Source: Carposina sasakii (Eukaryota; Arthropoda; Insecta; Lepidoptera; Carposinidae). Taken from it: 64,000 nt of DNA. The position numbers were made by a program, and so were the translations under genes. Below the pieces are notes generated by a model. The model ran no database searches, had not been told where the DNA came from, and was given only the letters and a program-made list of their open reading frames with translations. Location: NCBI GenBank assembly GCA_014607495.2, contig CP053155.1, forward strand, positions 14,198,001 through 14,262,000, written 5' to 3'. Of the stretch, positions 33,520 to 44,344 are shown piece after piece (positions within the stretch are counted from its first letter, which is position 1; each line of letters starts with the position of its first letter).

Positions 33520-34548
33520 AATTCAAAATTCATTTATTTCAGGTAATAGGCCCATAGATTCTGATAACACATTTAAAAATAATTACAAATTTAGTTTCAT
33601 TAATAAGGAAAATAAAATAATTAAACACTAACAACACAACACAAACACAAAAAATAAACATAAGGTCAATAGCCCCTCACAAACGGCACTACTGGAACAT
33701 GCCTGTTACAGCAATGCCGCATATAGGGGCAATCCAGTCTGTCGGCAATCATCGCTAAGACTGTGTTAGGGCTGGCCCGTATTCTGTGCACCAGTGAGGC
33801 GCCACGCTTTCGCATTGAAGCGTGAAAACAGGCGGTGCGCGCCTTTGCGAACATATCCGAGGCGCTGCAGAACCGGGGCAAGCCCATTACAATCCGGAAG
33901 GCATTATTATAAAGAACCCGGAGGTGGCTGTAGCTCTTCTGTGTGTAACGAGCCCACAAGCTGCAGGTGTAAAGCGACGTACAATAAGCTCTAAAGAGCG
34001 TGACTTTAACATCACTTGAACACCTAGCAAACCTGCGGGCTATCATGTTGGCTCTTACGGACAGCGCCCTCCGTTCTCTTTCAATGTCCTCATCGTCCTT
34101 GAGGTCAGCAGTGAGGATATGCCCCAGATACTTGAATTTATCCACCCTTTCCAGGGGAACACCATTCAGATATACTGGTGGAACATTCTGGTGGCATATC
34201 GTGCCGACCTCAAATACCATATACTGGCTTTTTGCCACATTATATCTCAATCCGTGGTCACGGGCATAATCCTCACACGTCTGTATCAACCTTCTCAAAC
34301 CACAGACCGACGCGCTCAGCAGTACCATGTCGTCCGCGTAACTGAGGTTATTAACACAGATTCCATCGACATGGCAGCCGACATGCTGACTGCTGAGCGC
34401 GACGATCAGGTCGTTCATGTAAAGGTTGAAGAGCGTAGGTGAGGTCAACCCACCCTGCCTCACCCCACACTCGAGCCTATACTGCTCTGACATCGCCCCT
34501 GCCCATCTGACATAGTTCTTTTGATGCCTATATGCCTGATTTCAAAAC
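33520..34548 (-). mobile_element. 5'-truncated LINE
   Basis: The element around the reverse-transcriptase fragment. Its 3' end, read on the minus strand, is CCTGAAATAAATGAATTTTG followed by AATTTG repeats. It breaks off abruptly upstream of 34541. It sits in intron 1 in the same orientation as the host gene. Confidence 0.75.
33666..34541 (-). CDS. LINE reverse transcriptase, C-terminal part
   Basis: An open frame of 291 residues without an internal stop; the first ATG is at 34493. The frame is 5'-truncated, since it begins inside the reverse-transcriptase domain. The text RWAGAMSEQYRLECGVRQGG is the block before the catalytic YADD, which stands 52-55 residues after that ATG and is intact. 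KFKYLGHIL, a C-terminal thumb motif of non-LTR reverse transcriptases, lies about 65 residues on. The endonuclease and the first catalytic aspartate block are missing, so the copy cannot move itself. I do not assign a clade. After the TGA the 3' UTR ends in AATAAATGAATTTTG-like repeats near 33520, typical of lepidopteran LINEs. Confidence 0.85.
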   Translation of the reverse strand, partial: NQAYRHQKNYVRWAGAMSEQYRLECGVRQGGLTSPTLFNLYMNDLIVALSSQHVGCHVDGICVNNLSYADDMVLLSASVCGLRRLIQTCEDYARDHGLRYNVAKSQYMVFEVGTICHQNVPPVYLNGVPLERVDKFKYLGHILTADLKDDEDIERERRALSVRANMIARRFARCSSDVKVTLFRAYCTSLYTCSLWARYTQKSYSHLRVLYNNAFRIVMGLPRFCSASDMFAKARTACFHASMRKRGASLVHRIRASPNTVLAMIADRLDCPYMRHCCNRHVPVVPFVRGY

Positions 34549-34839
34549 TAAAAAAATTTGTATCCAGTAACACAGTTAATGTTGTCATTCACACAGGGTC
34601 ATTAACTCATAACTGCGAAAACAAGCACTTGCACTACCTACAATCGCCACAAGAAACCAGATCCGAGCACCTAGCATGCAAGGTACTCGTAAAACATCGC
34701 ACTATTCCGAAATCAAAAACTAGATTAATAATCTACATATGTTTCGCCAACAACCGTGGCAGGATTATAGAAATTAGTGAATTAGTAAACCACTAATTAT
34801 GAAACTCTAAAACCCAACACTGCAGTCATACACAAAGTA

Positions 34840-34962
34840 ACTGATAGGTAATGGAGACCGGGGAGCGTAGCGCTGGACCGATGACTTAAAGAGGGAGAGT
34901 TTTGGGAGACGCCTACGTCCAGTAGTGGACTACAATAGGCTGACGAAGAAGAAGAAGACACA
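34840..34962 (+). mobile_element. RTE-type LINE 3' end
   Basis: GCGCTGGACCGATGACTTAA (RWTDDL in RTE), GACGCCTACGTCCAGTAGTG, then a GAAGAAGAAGA tail. Same type of end as family C. Confidence 0.6.
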
Positions 34963-35209
34963 TAGTAACTAGCGCCATCATTCAAACAAACTATTTGATG
35001 AAACGCACTCTACGCCAATCGTCCCAGCTGATTATTTGTAACCACGTGTACAGTTTCATTAACACTGTTTATTGCTTCCGCTAGTGGACCATTAAATTAT
35101 TATTTCACTGACAATCAGTCAATATTCAATATTATATACATGATGTACATAATAAAATTGGAATGTTGATATGATTAGTATGGAGACCCTTTTTACATAT
35201 AAGATAAGT

Positions 35210-35450
35210 ATCATCATCATCAGCCTATTGCAGTCCACTGCTGGACGTAGGCCTCCCACACAGCACACCACAAGACTGCCATGGGGGGTATTTACCCATA
35301 GTCACGACGCTGGGCAGGCGGGTTGGTGACCGCAGTTTGTATTTTGGACTATGTTGTAAACACGGGAGGCGCTGCTGCCCACCTCCCGGAAACCCTTAAT
35401 CGCCTCGTACGATACCCACGGGCAGACATGGGGTGGTACGAATTCTACTC
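35210..35450 (-). repeat. Family C repeat, complete
   Basis: Starts ATCATCATCATCAGCCTATT (the tail) and runs through GCAGTCCACTGCTGGACG to CGTACGATACCCACGGGCAG and GGTACGAATTCTACTC. Confidence 0.8.
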
Positions 35451-35454
35451 GAAT

Positions 35455-36780
35455 CGAAGATAAGTACGAGTATAAAAATGTATATTTCATTCGGTTTTTC
35501 ATACAATTTTAAAAGACTAAAAATAAAATTGTGAGTCTCTTTTGTAGACAGGTTCTCTACAGTTTTGCACCTTTATAACAATACTATCTTGTTTCTTAGT
35601 GTATGACTGAAAAACAAATCAAAGATGATGCAAGTAGATAAATAGTTATGTAAATAATACCATGACAAGATTTCCAAAAAATCTCACCGGCGGCGATATA
35701 AAAACGGGATATTATAAAAACAGACGGAGTCACGAGCAACAGCTAGTCAATCAATATATGAGAACAAAGCCGCAAGGTCGACTGTGCGTGTTATCCTACA
35801 TATAAAAGGTCTGATATTTGCCTATTGTTTGTGTATCCTTGATGTCGCATGACACCCAATATAGAGCTGAATGTCAAGGTCTAGAGATATAACCACGGTA
35901 CAGGCTGTTGGTGACATAGCAACAAAAATATTGATTAACAACTGATGCCATGTTATAACCAAATGACTATAAGAAAAAACGAGGATTATGTTATAAAGTA
36001 CATATTGTACACAATTTTTTTTTATATATATGTATTTTATAGTTTAGTTTAGTAGATACTTATTTGACATTGACTTGTACTCTGTGTACACATTTCTATT
36101 TTTATTTATACAGTTTGAATTTGACATGGACCTGTACTTACTTTGTGTAAGTGGCACAGATTACCCCCTGGGTTGGGGGTAATTTGTGGTAAGTGGGTAT
36201 GTAATTTATATGAATTTAATTTAATTGTGTTATGGTAATTGAATTTATACACACTAAGTGAGTTAACTGTTACTATGATTATCTGATATCTAATCCAATG
36301 TAAGATTCTTTTGTTAATATTTTACTTAGTTTTGACTGTGTCGCTGGGAGCTTTCTTGCTATTTCTTCTTCCAAGCAGTGACACTTCACTGAAATAGTGT
36401 AACAGTAATAGTAGAATCATGCGGTGTGTCAGACCTTATGTTGGTTTTGCCATGAAGGAGAACTGTCTAGCAGCTCTCCTGGATTTCGTCTTTAGGCGAC
36501 CTTAACTCTTATTAGCTCCACGTTGGTGGCTATTAAGCCTCGAATCGCTAACTTATGCCTGACAGACCGTCACAAATCGCACCATGGAGTGGTGACCGTT
36601 GCCAAAGCAAAAGCTTTGCGATTAATTTTTTTGGGTTGTTTAAATTCACCTCCTTTTTTGTTTGGTAGCGGTTTCATTTTGGGGTGCGAACATAGAAAGT
36701 AACATATAAAAAGACAATCGACAAACAATTTGTTAATGCTTTCATGTCGAATAAATGATTTTGAATTTTGAAAAAATAAT
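35455..36780. other. Intron 1 sequence, possible LINE relics
   Basis: No exon. Near 35690-35755 a family G end is recognisable (ACAGACGGAGTCACGAGCAA). At 36735-36772, ATGTCGAATAAATGATTTTG looks like a LINE 3' end. The GC-richer 36340-36600 is unassigned. Confidence 0.4.
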
Positions 36781-36782
36781 GT

Positions 36783-37392
36783 AGAAAGTCTCGTCTTGCT
36801 CGCCTCGCTATTCCTCCACACAGTACAACAGCTTTTAAGGGTAGTTTTAAATATACTGCATCAAAAATATGGAATAATATACCTCCCCCAATACGTTACC
36901 TTCCAAATATAAATATTTTTAAGAAGCATTTTAAGGAATTAATTTTTGAATTGCAACTCTCTGGTTTAACGTTCTCTGGTTCGTAATATCTACTTACTAC
37001 CCACTCAATTCTATTATATTTGTTTTATTATTTTGAAAAAACTTTTGCCTATTGTGAATTTGATATATGTTTTATTCTTAAATACTTTTATTTATTTATT
37101 TTTTATCTGTATGTATAGTATTGTATTGTATTTTATCTATCTATATTTATATACTTACTTTATAATAAATGTAAAGATATGTTTTGATTTTATAGTTTAC
37201 CCAATTAACCAGCAGGTTAATTGTATAAATAGCTTGTGCATTTATGTAGTTACCATATTGAAAATTTGATTTATATTTTATAGTGTATTCTGGAACACTA
37301 ATATACGGGTCCAGCTGAAAACCAGCGCTGCAGGCCATCTGTTTTGGTCTGCAGCTGTATGCTGAGGTGGGTCCATTTCAGCAAAAAAAAAA
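36783..37392 (+). mobile_element. LINE C-terminal fragment with 3' UTR
   Basis: Frame 36783-36986 reads AFKGSFKYTASKIWNNIPPP, then NIFKKHFKELIF and a TAA. The A...S..Y.A..IWN.LP....F+..LK..LF pattern is the end of ORF2 in jockey- and CR1-like LINEs. The 3' UTR ends GTGGGTCCATTTCAGC plus an A-run. 5'-truncated. Confidence 0.7.
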
Positions 37393-37399
37393 TATATAT

Positions 37400-37540
37400 A
37401 TTAATACACACACACATCAACCTACGACGTAGGCCTCTCCCTGGGCACGCTACGAGATTACTGTCAAAGGGGGGTTTTTACCCAGTCACGCTGGGCAAGC
37501 GGTTAGTGATCGCAATATGATTTCAGGACTATGTTGCCAA
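37400..37540 (-). repeat. Family C fragment, diverged
   Basis: ACGTAGGCCTCTCCCTGGGC, GTCACGCTGGGCAAGCGG and GACTATGTTGCCAACACG. Confidence 0.55.
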
Positions 37541-38116
37541 CACGATTCTTACAGGAACGGGCAAAAAATTGAAACTTAACATTTTACTTAAATGATCATG
37601 TTCATAACACCCTGTATTTTTATTGGAGCAAACTCATCCGTTCCTAAACAAATAATCAAATAGTTTTTTCTCTTTTTGGAAGGACTTCAATGTTCAATAT
37701 ATCATATTGAATATATAGATTTTCTATATTTTAAGAACCGATATTATACTTTCTAAAAAATCTACATTTACGAGTTCAAAAAATTCATTCAATACTCTAT
37801 GTAATCACACCTCATGTTAAAAGAAAGTTTAATATTTTAAAAGTATGTTACTAATATTATAAACGCGAAAGTTTGTAAGTATGGATAGATGGATGGATGA
37901 TTTTGTAACTGCTTCATGCACCGTCCATTAAACAAAATTACCTTTTTATTGTCGTCACTCCTTTGTCTAGCCACGATGGTATTTCATGTATGAAATGCCT
38001 TTATAGCAATAAAATCTTATTGTGTATAATAATTATATTTTTTACATAATAAAGGCTGTGTTTTCGAAATATATAAAGAAAAGATCGAAAGATCATAAAG
38101 AATATAATACAGCCCC

Positions 38117-38276
38117 GCCCCCTTATTACCTAACTAGCAAAAGCAAACCCATAGCGAAAATTGTACAAAAATGGCTGATTGCTTGTCAAATTCGTATTAC
38201 GTAAAATGAATTTCAAAGAATCTTTGACATTTCAAGGGGAATATTGTACAATTTTCGCTATCAGGCAATCAGGGGC
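38117..38276 (+). mobile_element. Family K MITE, copy 4
   Basis: CCCCTTATTACCTAACTAGC at the left. The right arm is shortened, running from CAATTTTCGCTATC directly to AGGCAATCAGGGGC. Confidence 0.75.
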
Positions 38277-38548
38277 CGTTTAGCAAAGCAGTTTAACAAA
38301 AATCATCTTTCCGCCAGTCATTATAAAATGCTTTTAAAATAATTATTATTATAAAATTATTAATAATATTATTATTATGCTAATCGTACCATACCCTAGA
38401 ATTTGAGATTACATGCTAACGAACTTTTAAGTACACAAATCTTGTATGTAGGTAAATATTTATTTAGGTCCATAACCTAGGTAGGAATCATTAAAGTACC
38501 TACCTACTCGCAAAGAGATAGTAAGGTATATCTCAAACCTCGATAATA

Positions 38549-38831
38549 CGGGGTGATTTTTGGTCGTCAACGTTCCCGAAAACTACGGAATCTCCTCATC
38601 ATCACGATCATTTTTCTACATGGAAGCATACCTGGCTAGTTCCCAAGATATTAGGGTCCAAAGTTGAGTAAATAGACTGCGTTTTTCTGCATAAATGCAC
38701 ACAGACGCGTGTAGCAAGATTTTTTACGAGAAATTATTAATATCTGTCTATGAAAAAACTAGCATAAACACTAGACACTTTTAAAAAAATCAAAAAAAAA
38801 TTACATCTTTTCCCACCATTTTTTTGGCTTA
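38549..38831 (-). mobile_element. Family A MITE, one end lost
   Basis: CGGGGTGATTTTTGGTCGTC at the left. It ends within CCACCATTTTTTTGGC and does not reach the GTGGCCAC end. Confidence 0.75.
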
Positions 38832-38899
38832 GAATAATTATTAGCTCCGCTTTGCTCCGCTCTGTAGAAGTCAAATAGTCTGCCGTACACGTCAGACAC

Positions 38900-39740
38900 G
38901 ATCTCGAACCTCCACAGTCTAGTTGTCAACAATATGCCATGATGACTACTGTCAGTTTTATTAAATTTTAATCATATAATCGTAGTAAAATTTCCGTTTG
39001 CATAGTGAAATTGTGTAAAAAAATATACTACAATGTATAAAAAAGAGACTAGAGTCACATACCATCAGTAAGTTCTTATAATCTTAATCTTATAATTATG
39101 AAATTTCAATATAAAATTATCATGAATAATAAACAATATTCAGTGTTGCCGCCGATACAAAAATAGTTCCCCGTGGTGCAGATTTTGTAGTATGTATGTG
39201 AATTTGTTATTATTATCTAATAGTAAATGATAGGTGCACAATAGAAATTCCAATTAAATAGAGATAAATTAGTGCCAAAGGATAATGGGCAAAAATGTAT
39301 GAGTACCGATCAGTAACGATCAGGCCTATATCGTTTGAAAACTCTTTTTGTAACTATCAATTGTTACTATAAGGGTGATGCTCAAAGCGTTGAAAAAAGT
39401 TATAGTTAAAAGAAATCTTAAAAAACTAGCATAAAAAAATGATTTCCTTTTTACTTAAAACGCAAGTTTTTGTGAATTCATAGTCACATAGTCACAAAAA
39501 GCGCTCTCCAACGATATACTCGTACGTCTGGTCCCTACTGGTCGGTGGGGATATTTTGCCCATCCTCCTTTTATCTAAATTAGTTAGTTTTTGCATAAAC
39601 AAATAACTGAGTAACAAACATCCAAAATTTCTTTGCTTGGTGCAGATTTCCTGCTCATACATTTATTTCTGATTGTTGGACTGCTGTAAGTAGGTACAAA
39701 TTAGTCGAGAAGAAAGTTGGTGGAAATCAGAAAAACTAAG
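38900..39740. other. Intron 1 sequence without recognised elements
   Basis: AT-rich, no exon, no repeat partner seen in the window. Confidence 0.45.
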
Positions 39741-39782
39741 TTATGGGATCTAATCTCGACGAGGATGCATTTTTTAATAGTT

Positions 39783-39927
39783 CATCATCATCATCATCAT
39801 CATTTACAGCCCCGAGAAGTCCACTATTGGACATAGGCCTCCCCAACAACCTCCACTCCGACCGGTCGGAAGCCGCCTGCATCCAACCGACGCCCGCGAC
39901 CTTGGCCAGGTCGTCCGTCCACCTCTT
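39783..39927 (-). mobile_element. RTE-type LINE 3' end, short
   Basis: A CATCATCATCATCATCA tail followed by the same coding end as 826-1112, truncated after about 125 bp. Confidence 0.75.
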
Positions 39928-40910
39928 AATAGTTAATGTTTATGATACAATTAAAAAAAGTAATATTAATTGTTGTTTCATTGTCAGTAAAGTAAGGTAC
40001 TCTTTTGTTAATTGCCTTCCATCCATCTTCTCCAAATTACTAAACCATCGAAGCGTACCTTTCTCTATTCTTGTCACTACGAGTACGTCTTCTTTCACAC
40101 CACCCAATTCTCTTAATATCATAATCAATTTTAATTTATTGCAAAATTTTAGTAGCTTTAGTTTTCCTTCATTCGGGTAACAGTTAAGCAGTTGGCAACA
40201 CAATTCTTCACGCATACTAGCATCCTTGCAAATTGTCCTTGATGACGATAACTCCTAGCACCATAATGTTACCAAGATTATTTTTATTCTCATTTTATGT
40301 ATGTATGTATTTCGTATTATTCATGAAATATAACCTAGTACATATAAGTCATCTATTCTCTTCGCCTATTTTATTAGACTACTCCTTGAAGTACGAGGAT
40401 GGTTCTTATAGAAAGAAAAATTAAAAATTTGCCAGAAAAAGTCTAAAAACAACACCTTGCTATGGCGGCCGCCCACGTGAATTATACGGTTTTACCCGTG
40501 CAAAGCCAGGGCGGATCCCTAGTTATTAGCTCACACTCCTTTATGCTGAGGGCAACGAAGTAGGTAAGTACTTTTTATTTGATATAAGTCAAAAATATGA
40601 CTGAAAAAAACATTCTCAAAACAACATACGTAGTACTTAATCATGTCTAAAAACACTAATAAATAGAGCGCTCACTCAATATATCAATAGGTGTTTCCTT
40701 GCGTGTTCGACCTATCTAAACGACCTATGGAGGAAGAACAAAGGTGGAGATGAGAAATTACACGTATGTAACTAAAAGCGATAGCGAAGTTCGCTAGCCA
40801 CAGATGTAGAGGCGTGGATAAAGACTAAAGGCTCATTTACATAATACCATGTCCTTGCTCATCATACTCCTGACCTAATCCTATTGTTTATGGAGTTGTC
40901 GCAATACAAT

Positions 40911-41350
40911 TAGAGATTGCAAACCGGGCCCGGCCATTCATACCGAGCCCGGTGATCGGGCCCGGTAGGTACGAAAACTGCGGCACGGAAGCCCCAACTT
41001 GTAGAAAATTGGCATGGCAAGCGCTGCGAACCGCGATGTTGCGCCAATGGCCGCTCTACGTTCCTACTTCTCAAATAATCTGACTACTTTCCAAACTTTT
41101 CTCGAAATCCTCTAAATCCAGGCATTTCATCAGCGCGTGGAAGACATTTCTATTCCAAACTTAATTACTGAATACTAATGCTTACTTGAAGTTAATTAGT
41201 AACACTAATGTTATGTACTATTCCGTTCATAAGTAAAACTAACTGATTCTGTATTAAAAACTCGCGATTTTGAGACTGATTAAAGGATGATTGGCGGTGA
41301 ATGTTACCGGGCCCGGCCGGGTTGAAAAACATACCGGGTTGCAATCTCTA
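40911..41350. mobile_element. hAT-like non-autonomous DNA transposon
   Basis: 440 bp with terminal inverted repeats TAGAGATTGCAA then A/C and CCGG. A perfect 8-bp target duplication AATACAAT lies at 40903-40910 and 41351-41358. The 8-bp duplication and TAGAG ends are hallmarks of hAT. The palindrome CCGGGCCCGG or close variants occur at 40924, 40957 and 41307, and look like subterminal transposase-binding repeats. There is no transposase. The intact duplication suggests a fairly recent insertion in intron 1. Confidence 0.88.
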
Positions 41351-41606
41351 AATACAATATGGTTTCTATCGAAACTCACATTGCCAAAGATTTGGCATTT
41401 GTTTTACGGCCGGCTGCCTGCCTTATGCCAACCCTCCTCGGGTATAGCTAAGTGACAATTTTTAGAAAATATACATGATATAAATTCAATGGTGACTGAG
41501 ATCGAACCCTTTCTTACCTGTTGCATACAATTTTATTGAAGCAACAGATGACTGATTGACCTAAGCGTCGCATGCCAGAAAAAAAATCTTAATTATAGAG
41601 GTAATT

Positions 41607-41870
41607 TGACGACCGATTGGTGTAGTTGGTAGTGTCCCTGTCTGTGACGTCATAGGTCCTGGGTTCGAATCCCGGTAGGTGCAAAGGTGATATGATGAAT
41701 ATCGATGTTTGTTTCCGAGTCATGGATGTTTCTATATTTATCTATGTATGTATTATCTATGTATTTATATACCGTTGCTTAGTACCCACGACACAAGACC
41801 TTAGGGATCTTAGTGTGGGACTAGGTCAATGTGTTGTGAAGTGTGTGTGAATATTTATTTATAATTAAGT
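41607..41870 (+). mobile_element. tRNA-derived SINE, near full length
   Basis: The head has an A box (TGGTGTAGTTGG, 41618-41629) and a B box (GGTTCGAATCC, 41662-41672), which together form an internal RNA polymerase III promoter. The body contains GATATGATGAATATCGATG, CCGTTGCTTAGTACCCACGA and GGGATCTTAGTGTGGGACTA, ending GTGTGAATATTTATTTA. It matches a common lepidopteran SINE type (recalled). Pieces lie at 1850, 33410 and 55230. Confidence 0.85.
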
Positions 41871-42351
41871 ATTGCATCTCCTTATTATACTGCCTTCATG
41901 GTCCTGTCTGTCTGTATCACGTTATCATCATTGACAACTAGCGTGAGTAAGCTTGCTTATTATTTAAATACCTGTCAAGCGTGAGTCGGATAAGCGGCGA
42001 AGCGCCGAGGCGCCTAGACAAGTGAAAATGTTATGGAATAGACAGGTCATGTAAGAACCTCACATAGATGATATTGGATATCATAATATATTTCGAAGTC
42101 CGAATTAAGCTGTCTATTACATGAAATCTCCAGATGATATATCGAAATGATTTCATTCATTCGTTCGTTCAAACTTACGTTAAATATCAGGGATATGTGA
42201 ATAATAAAACTTCATAAAAACATTTGCTATTTAATTGTGAGTACACCCTACTTGCTTTCCTCCCTCCTTTTCAAGGTCAAATAGATCAAATATTCTATAA
42301 TTTATTTTTATTTGGAAGTAAGGCTTACAGCTCCTTTTAAGTTACATTGGT

Positions 42352-42467
42352 AATAGACATTCTATTCTATTCTTTATTGTACACAGACATTTTATATGGA
42401 AAAACATTTTACATTGACAATGTACAAAGGCGTGCTTATCCCTATAAGAGATTTCTTCCAGCAAACC
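42352..42467 (-). mobile_element. LINE 3' UTR with terminal stem-loop
   Basis: Minus-strand copy of the 13729 family. The hairpin ATCTCT/TAT/AGGGAT includes one G-T pair. TTATTGTACACAGACAT marks the polyadenylation end. Confidence 0.6.
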
Positions 42468-43460
42468 ACTTGTGATAGCGAAAGTTGGGTGAAAAAGGTA
42501 GATTGTATGTGTACACAATACCAAATAAATATCTTTACTTTAAAAAATTATCTTTGACCAGAATAACAACTTACAGCCAATTTCAATAACCGATCTCGAG
42601 ATATTTTTGCATATTTCAGATTAAATGTTCCATTGTTTTTGTACCAGATTTCGGAATAAAAAAATTGAGATTTATTATGATCTCTAGTATTGAAATTGGC
42701 CGTTATACTGCCGATGGCACAAACTAAGCCGCTGATTTTAGAAACCTGAAGCGTGTGTGTTCATTATGTGAAACGTCAATTTTAAAGTTTACGTGGACGA
42801 AATGGGCGTCATCTAGTCGTAAATAAGCACTTATTTCCAATATGCTATGAACATTTTATAATACCGAAACGTTAGAAAATAAATAATAGCTCTATTGATA
42901 TCGAAAAACAAAATATACACATTAAAAAGTATAACATGTGGGGAATGTTATTACAAATTACAAATAACATTACGACAAAAATAGTTACTAGCATGCGTTC
43001 ATTTTCAATATTACGTTCCTACTTTTTTTTCATTTTTTTTTTCATTTTACTTTACAATAAACGCTTAAAATTATATAGTACATTACCAAACTGCGTAGCA
43101 GTTTATCGGTAATTAACAGGTTCCAAGATGTTCTCAGTTGCGTTTATACACTATACATACAAACAATAACCATATACTAATCTACCAATCTAGTCATCCA
43201 TACATACAGGCAAATAAAAATGGAGTCACTATCTACCTGCAGCATCAAAACAACCCCTTTCCACTAAATGCATATGAATATTTATGGTACATAGTATATC
43301 TAAACAACATTTTTATACATTTTTATGAATTTTTATGAATTTGTTTGTCTGTCTGTTTGTTCGGGTCATCTCAAAGCGTCAAGTTAAATGTAGTCAAAAT
43401 AGCCTACAAGAGAACTTATCAATATGAGACTTAAAGTCACATGCTTGTTTATCTAGCAGG

Positions 43461-43636
43461 CCTTATCGACTATCTTTTTTGACAGTTCAAAGTGATCATC
43501 ACTCATTCAAATTTAATAAATTGGAAGTGACATGATGCGTATGCTGGCAAATTTTCTACCGACAAGGCGAATGCCACTTTTAGTTTCATTGAGTGATCAT
43601 CACCATGAACTATCAAAAAATATAGACGATACGAGG
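43461..43636. mobile_element. MITE with about 50-bp TIRs
   Basis: CCTTATCGACTATCTTTTTT at the left and, inverted, CCTCGTATCGTCTATATTTT at the right. GTGATCATCACTCATTCAAA and its near complement lie inside. About 176 bp, directly next to a family F copy. Confidence 0.7.
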
Positions 43637-43655
43637 GCAGATACGGAGAGATATA

Positions 43656-43913
43656 CAGGATGTAACGAAAAGGGTATGTTAAGCGAAAAGCTATGTAAAT
43701 AGCCCACTATAGAGAACCTATCCACAAAATTTGAGATCCGAAATCACATGTTTATTTTTCCCGATAGTATGGAGAATTTTTAAATATCTCAGGATTTTCA
43801 TACAATCTTGAAAAATAAAAATGCGATTTCGAGTCTCAAATTTTGGAAATAGGTTCTCTATAGTGGGCTATTTATACAGCTTTTCCCTTAACATACCCTT
43901 TCTGTTACACCCT
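43656..43913. mobile_element. Family F foldback MITE, copy 2
   Basis: CAGGATGTAACGAAAAGGGT at the left; the right end is TCTGTTACACCCTA. Both arms carry the AGCCCACTATAGAGAACCTA box and its complement. Confidence 0.8.
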
Positions 43914-43978
43914 ATATAATCCTGGACTAGGTACTCAGGAATTTCCAATTTAATAATTTATAACTATTATAATATATA

Positions 43979-44338
43979 CCGGGTGTTTTTTGTGGCCACC
44001 TTTAACGAAGGGTACGTACTCTATACATGAAATAAAGTAAGTTTATGCAAAAAAAATTCTGGGAAAAAAAAAATTAATTCCTTGATCGTGCGAAATTTAT
44101 AGTGTCTAGTGTTTATGTTAGTTTATTTATAGACAGATATTAATTATTTTTCGTGAAAAAATCCTGCTACGCGCGTCTATGTGCATTTATGCAGAAAAAC
44201 GCAGTCTATTTACTCAACTTTGGACCCTAATATTTTTGAAACCAGACACTTCCCAGGTATGCTTCCATGGAGAAAAATGATCGTGATGATGAGGAGATTC
44301 CGTAGTTTTCGGGAACGTTGACGACCAAAAATCACCTG
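43979..44338 (+). mobile_element. Family A MITE, complete
   Basis: CCGGGTGTTTTTTGTGGCCA at the left and CAAAAATCACCTG at the right, TA on both sides. Confidence 0.8.
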
Positions 44339-44344
44339 TATATT

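Noticed and set aside
33794..34442. Several plus-strand frames
   Set aside because: Shadows of the LINE reverse-transcriptase frame on the minus strand.
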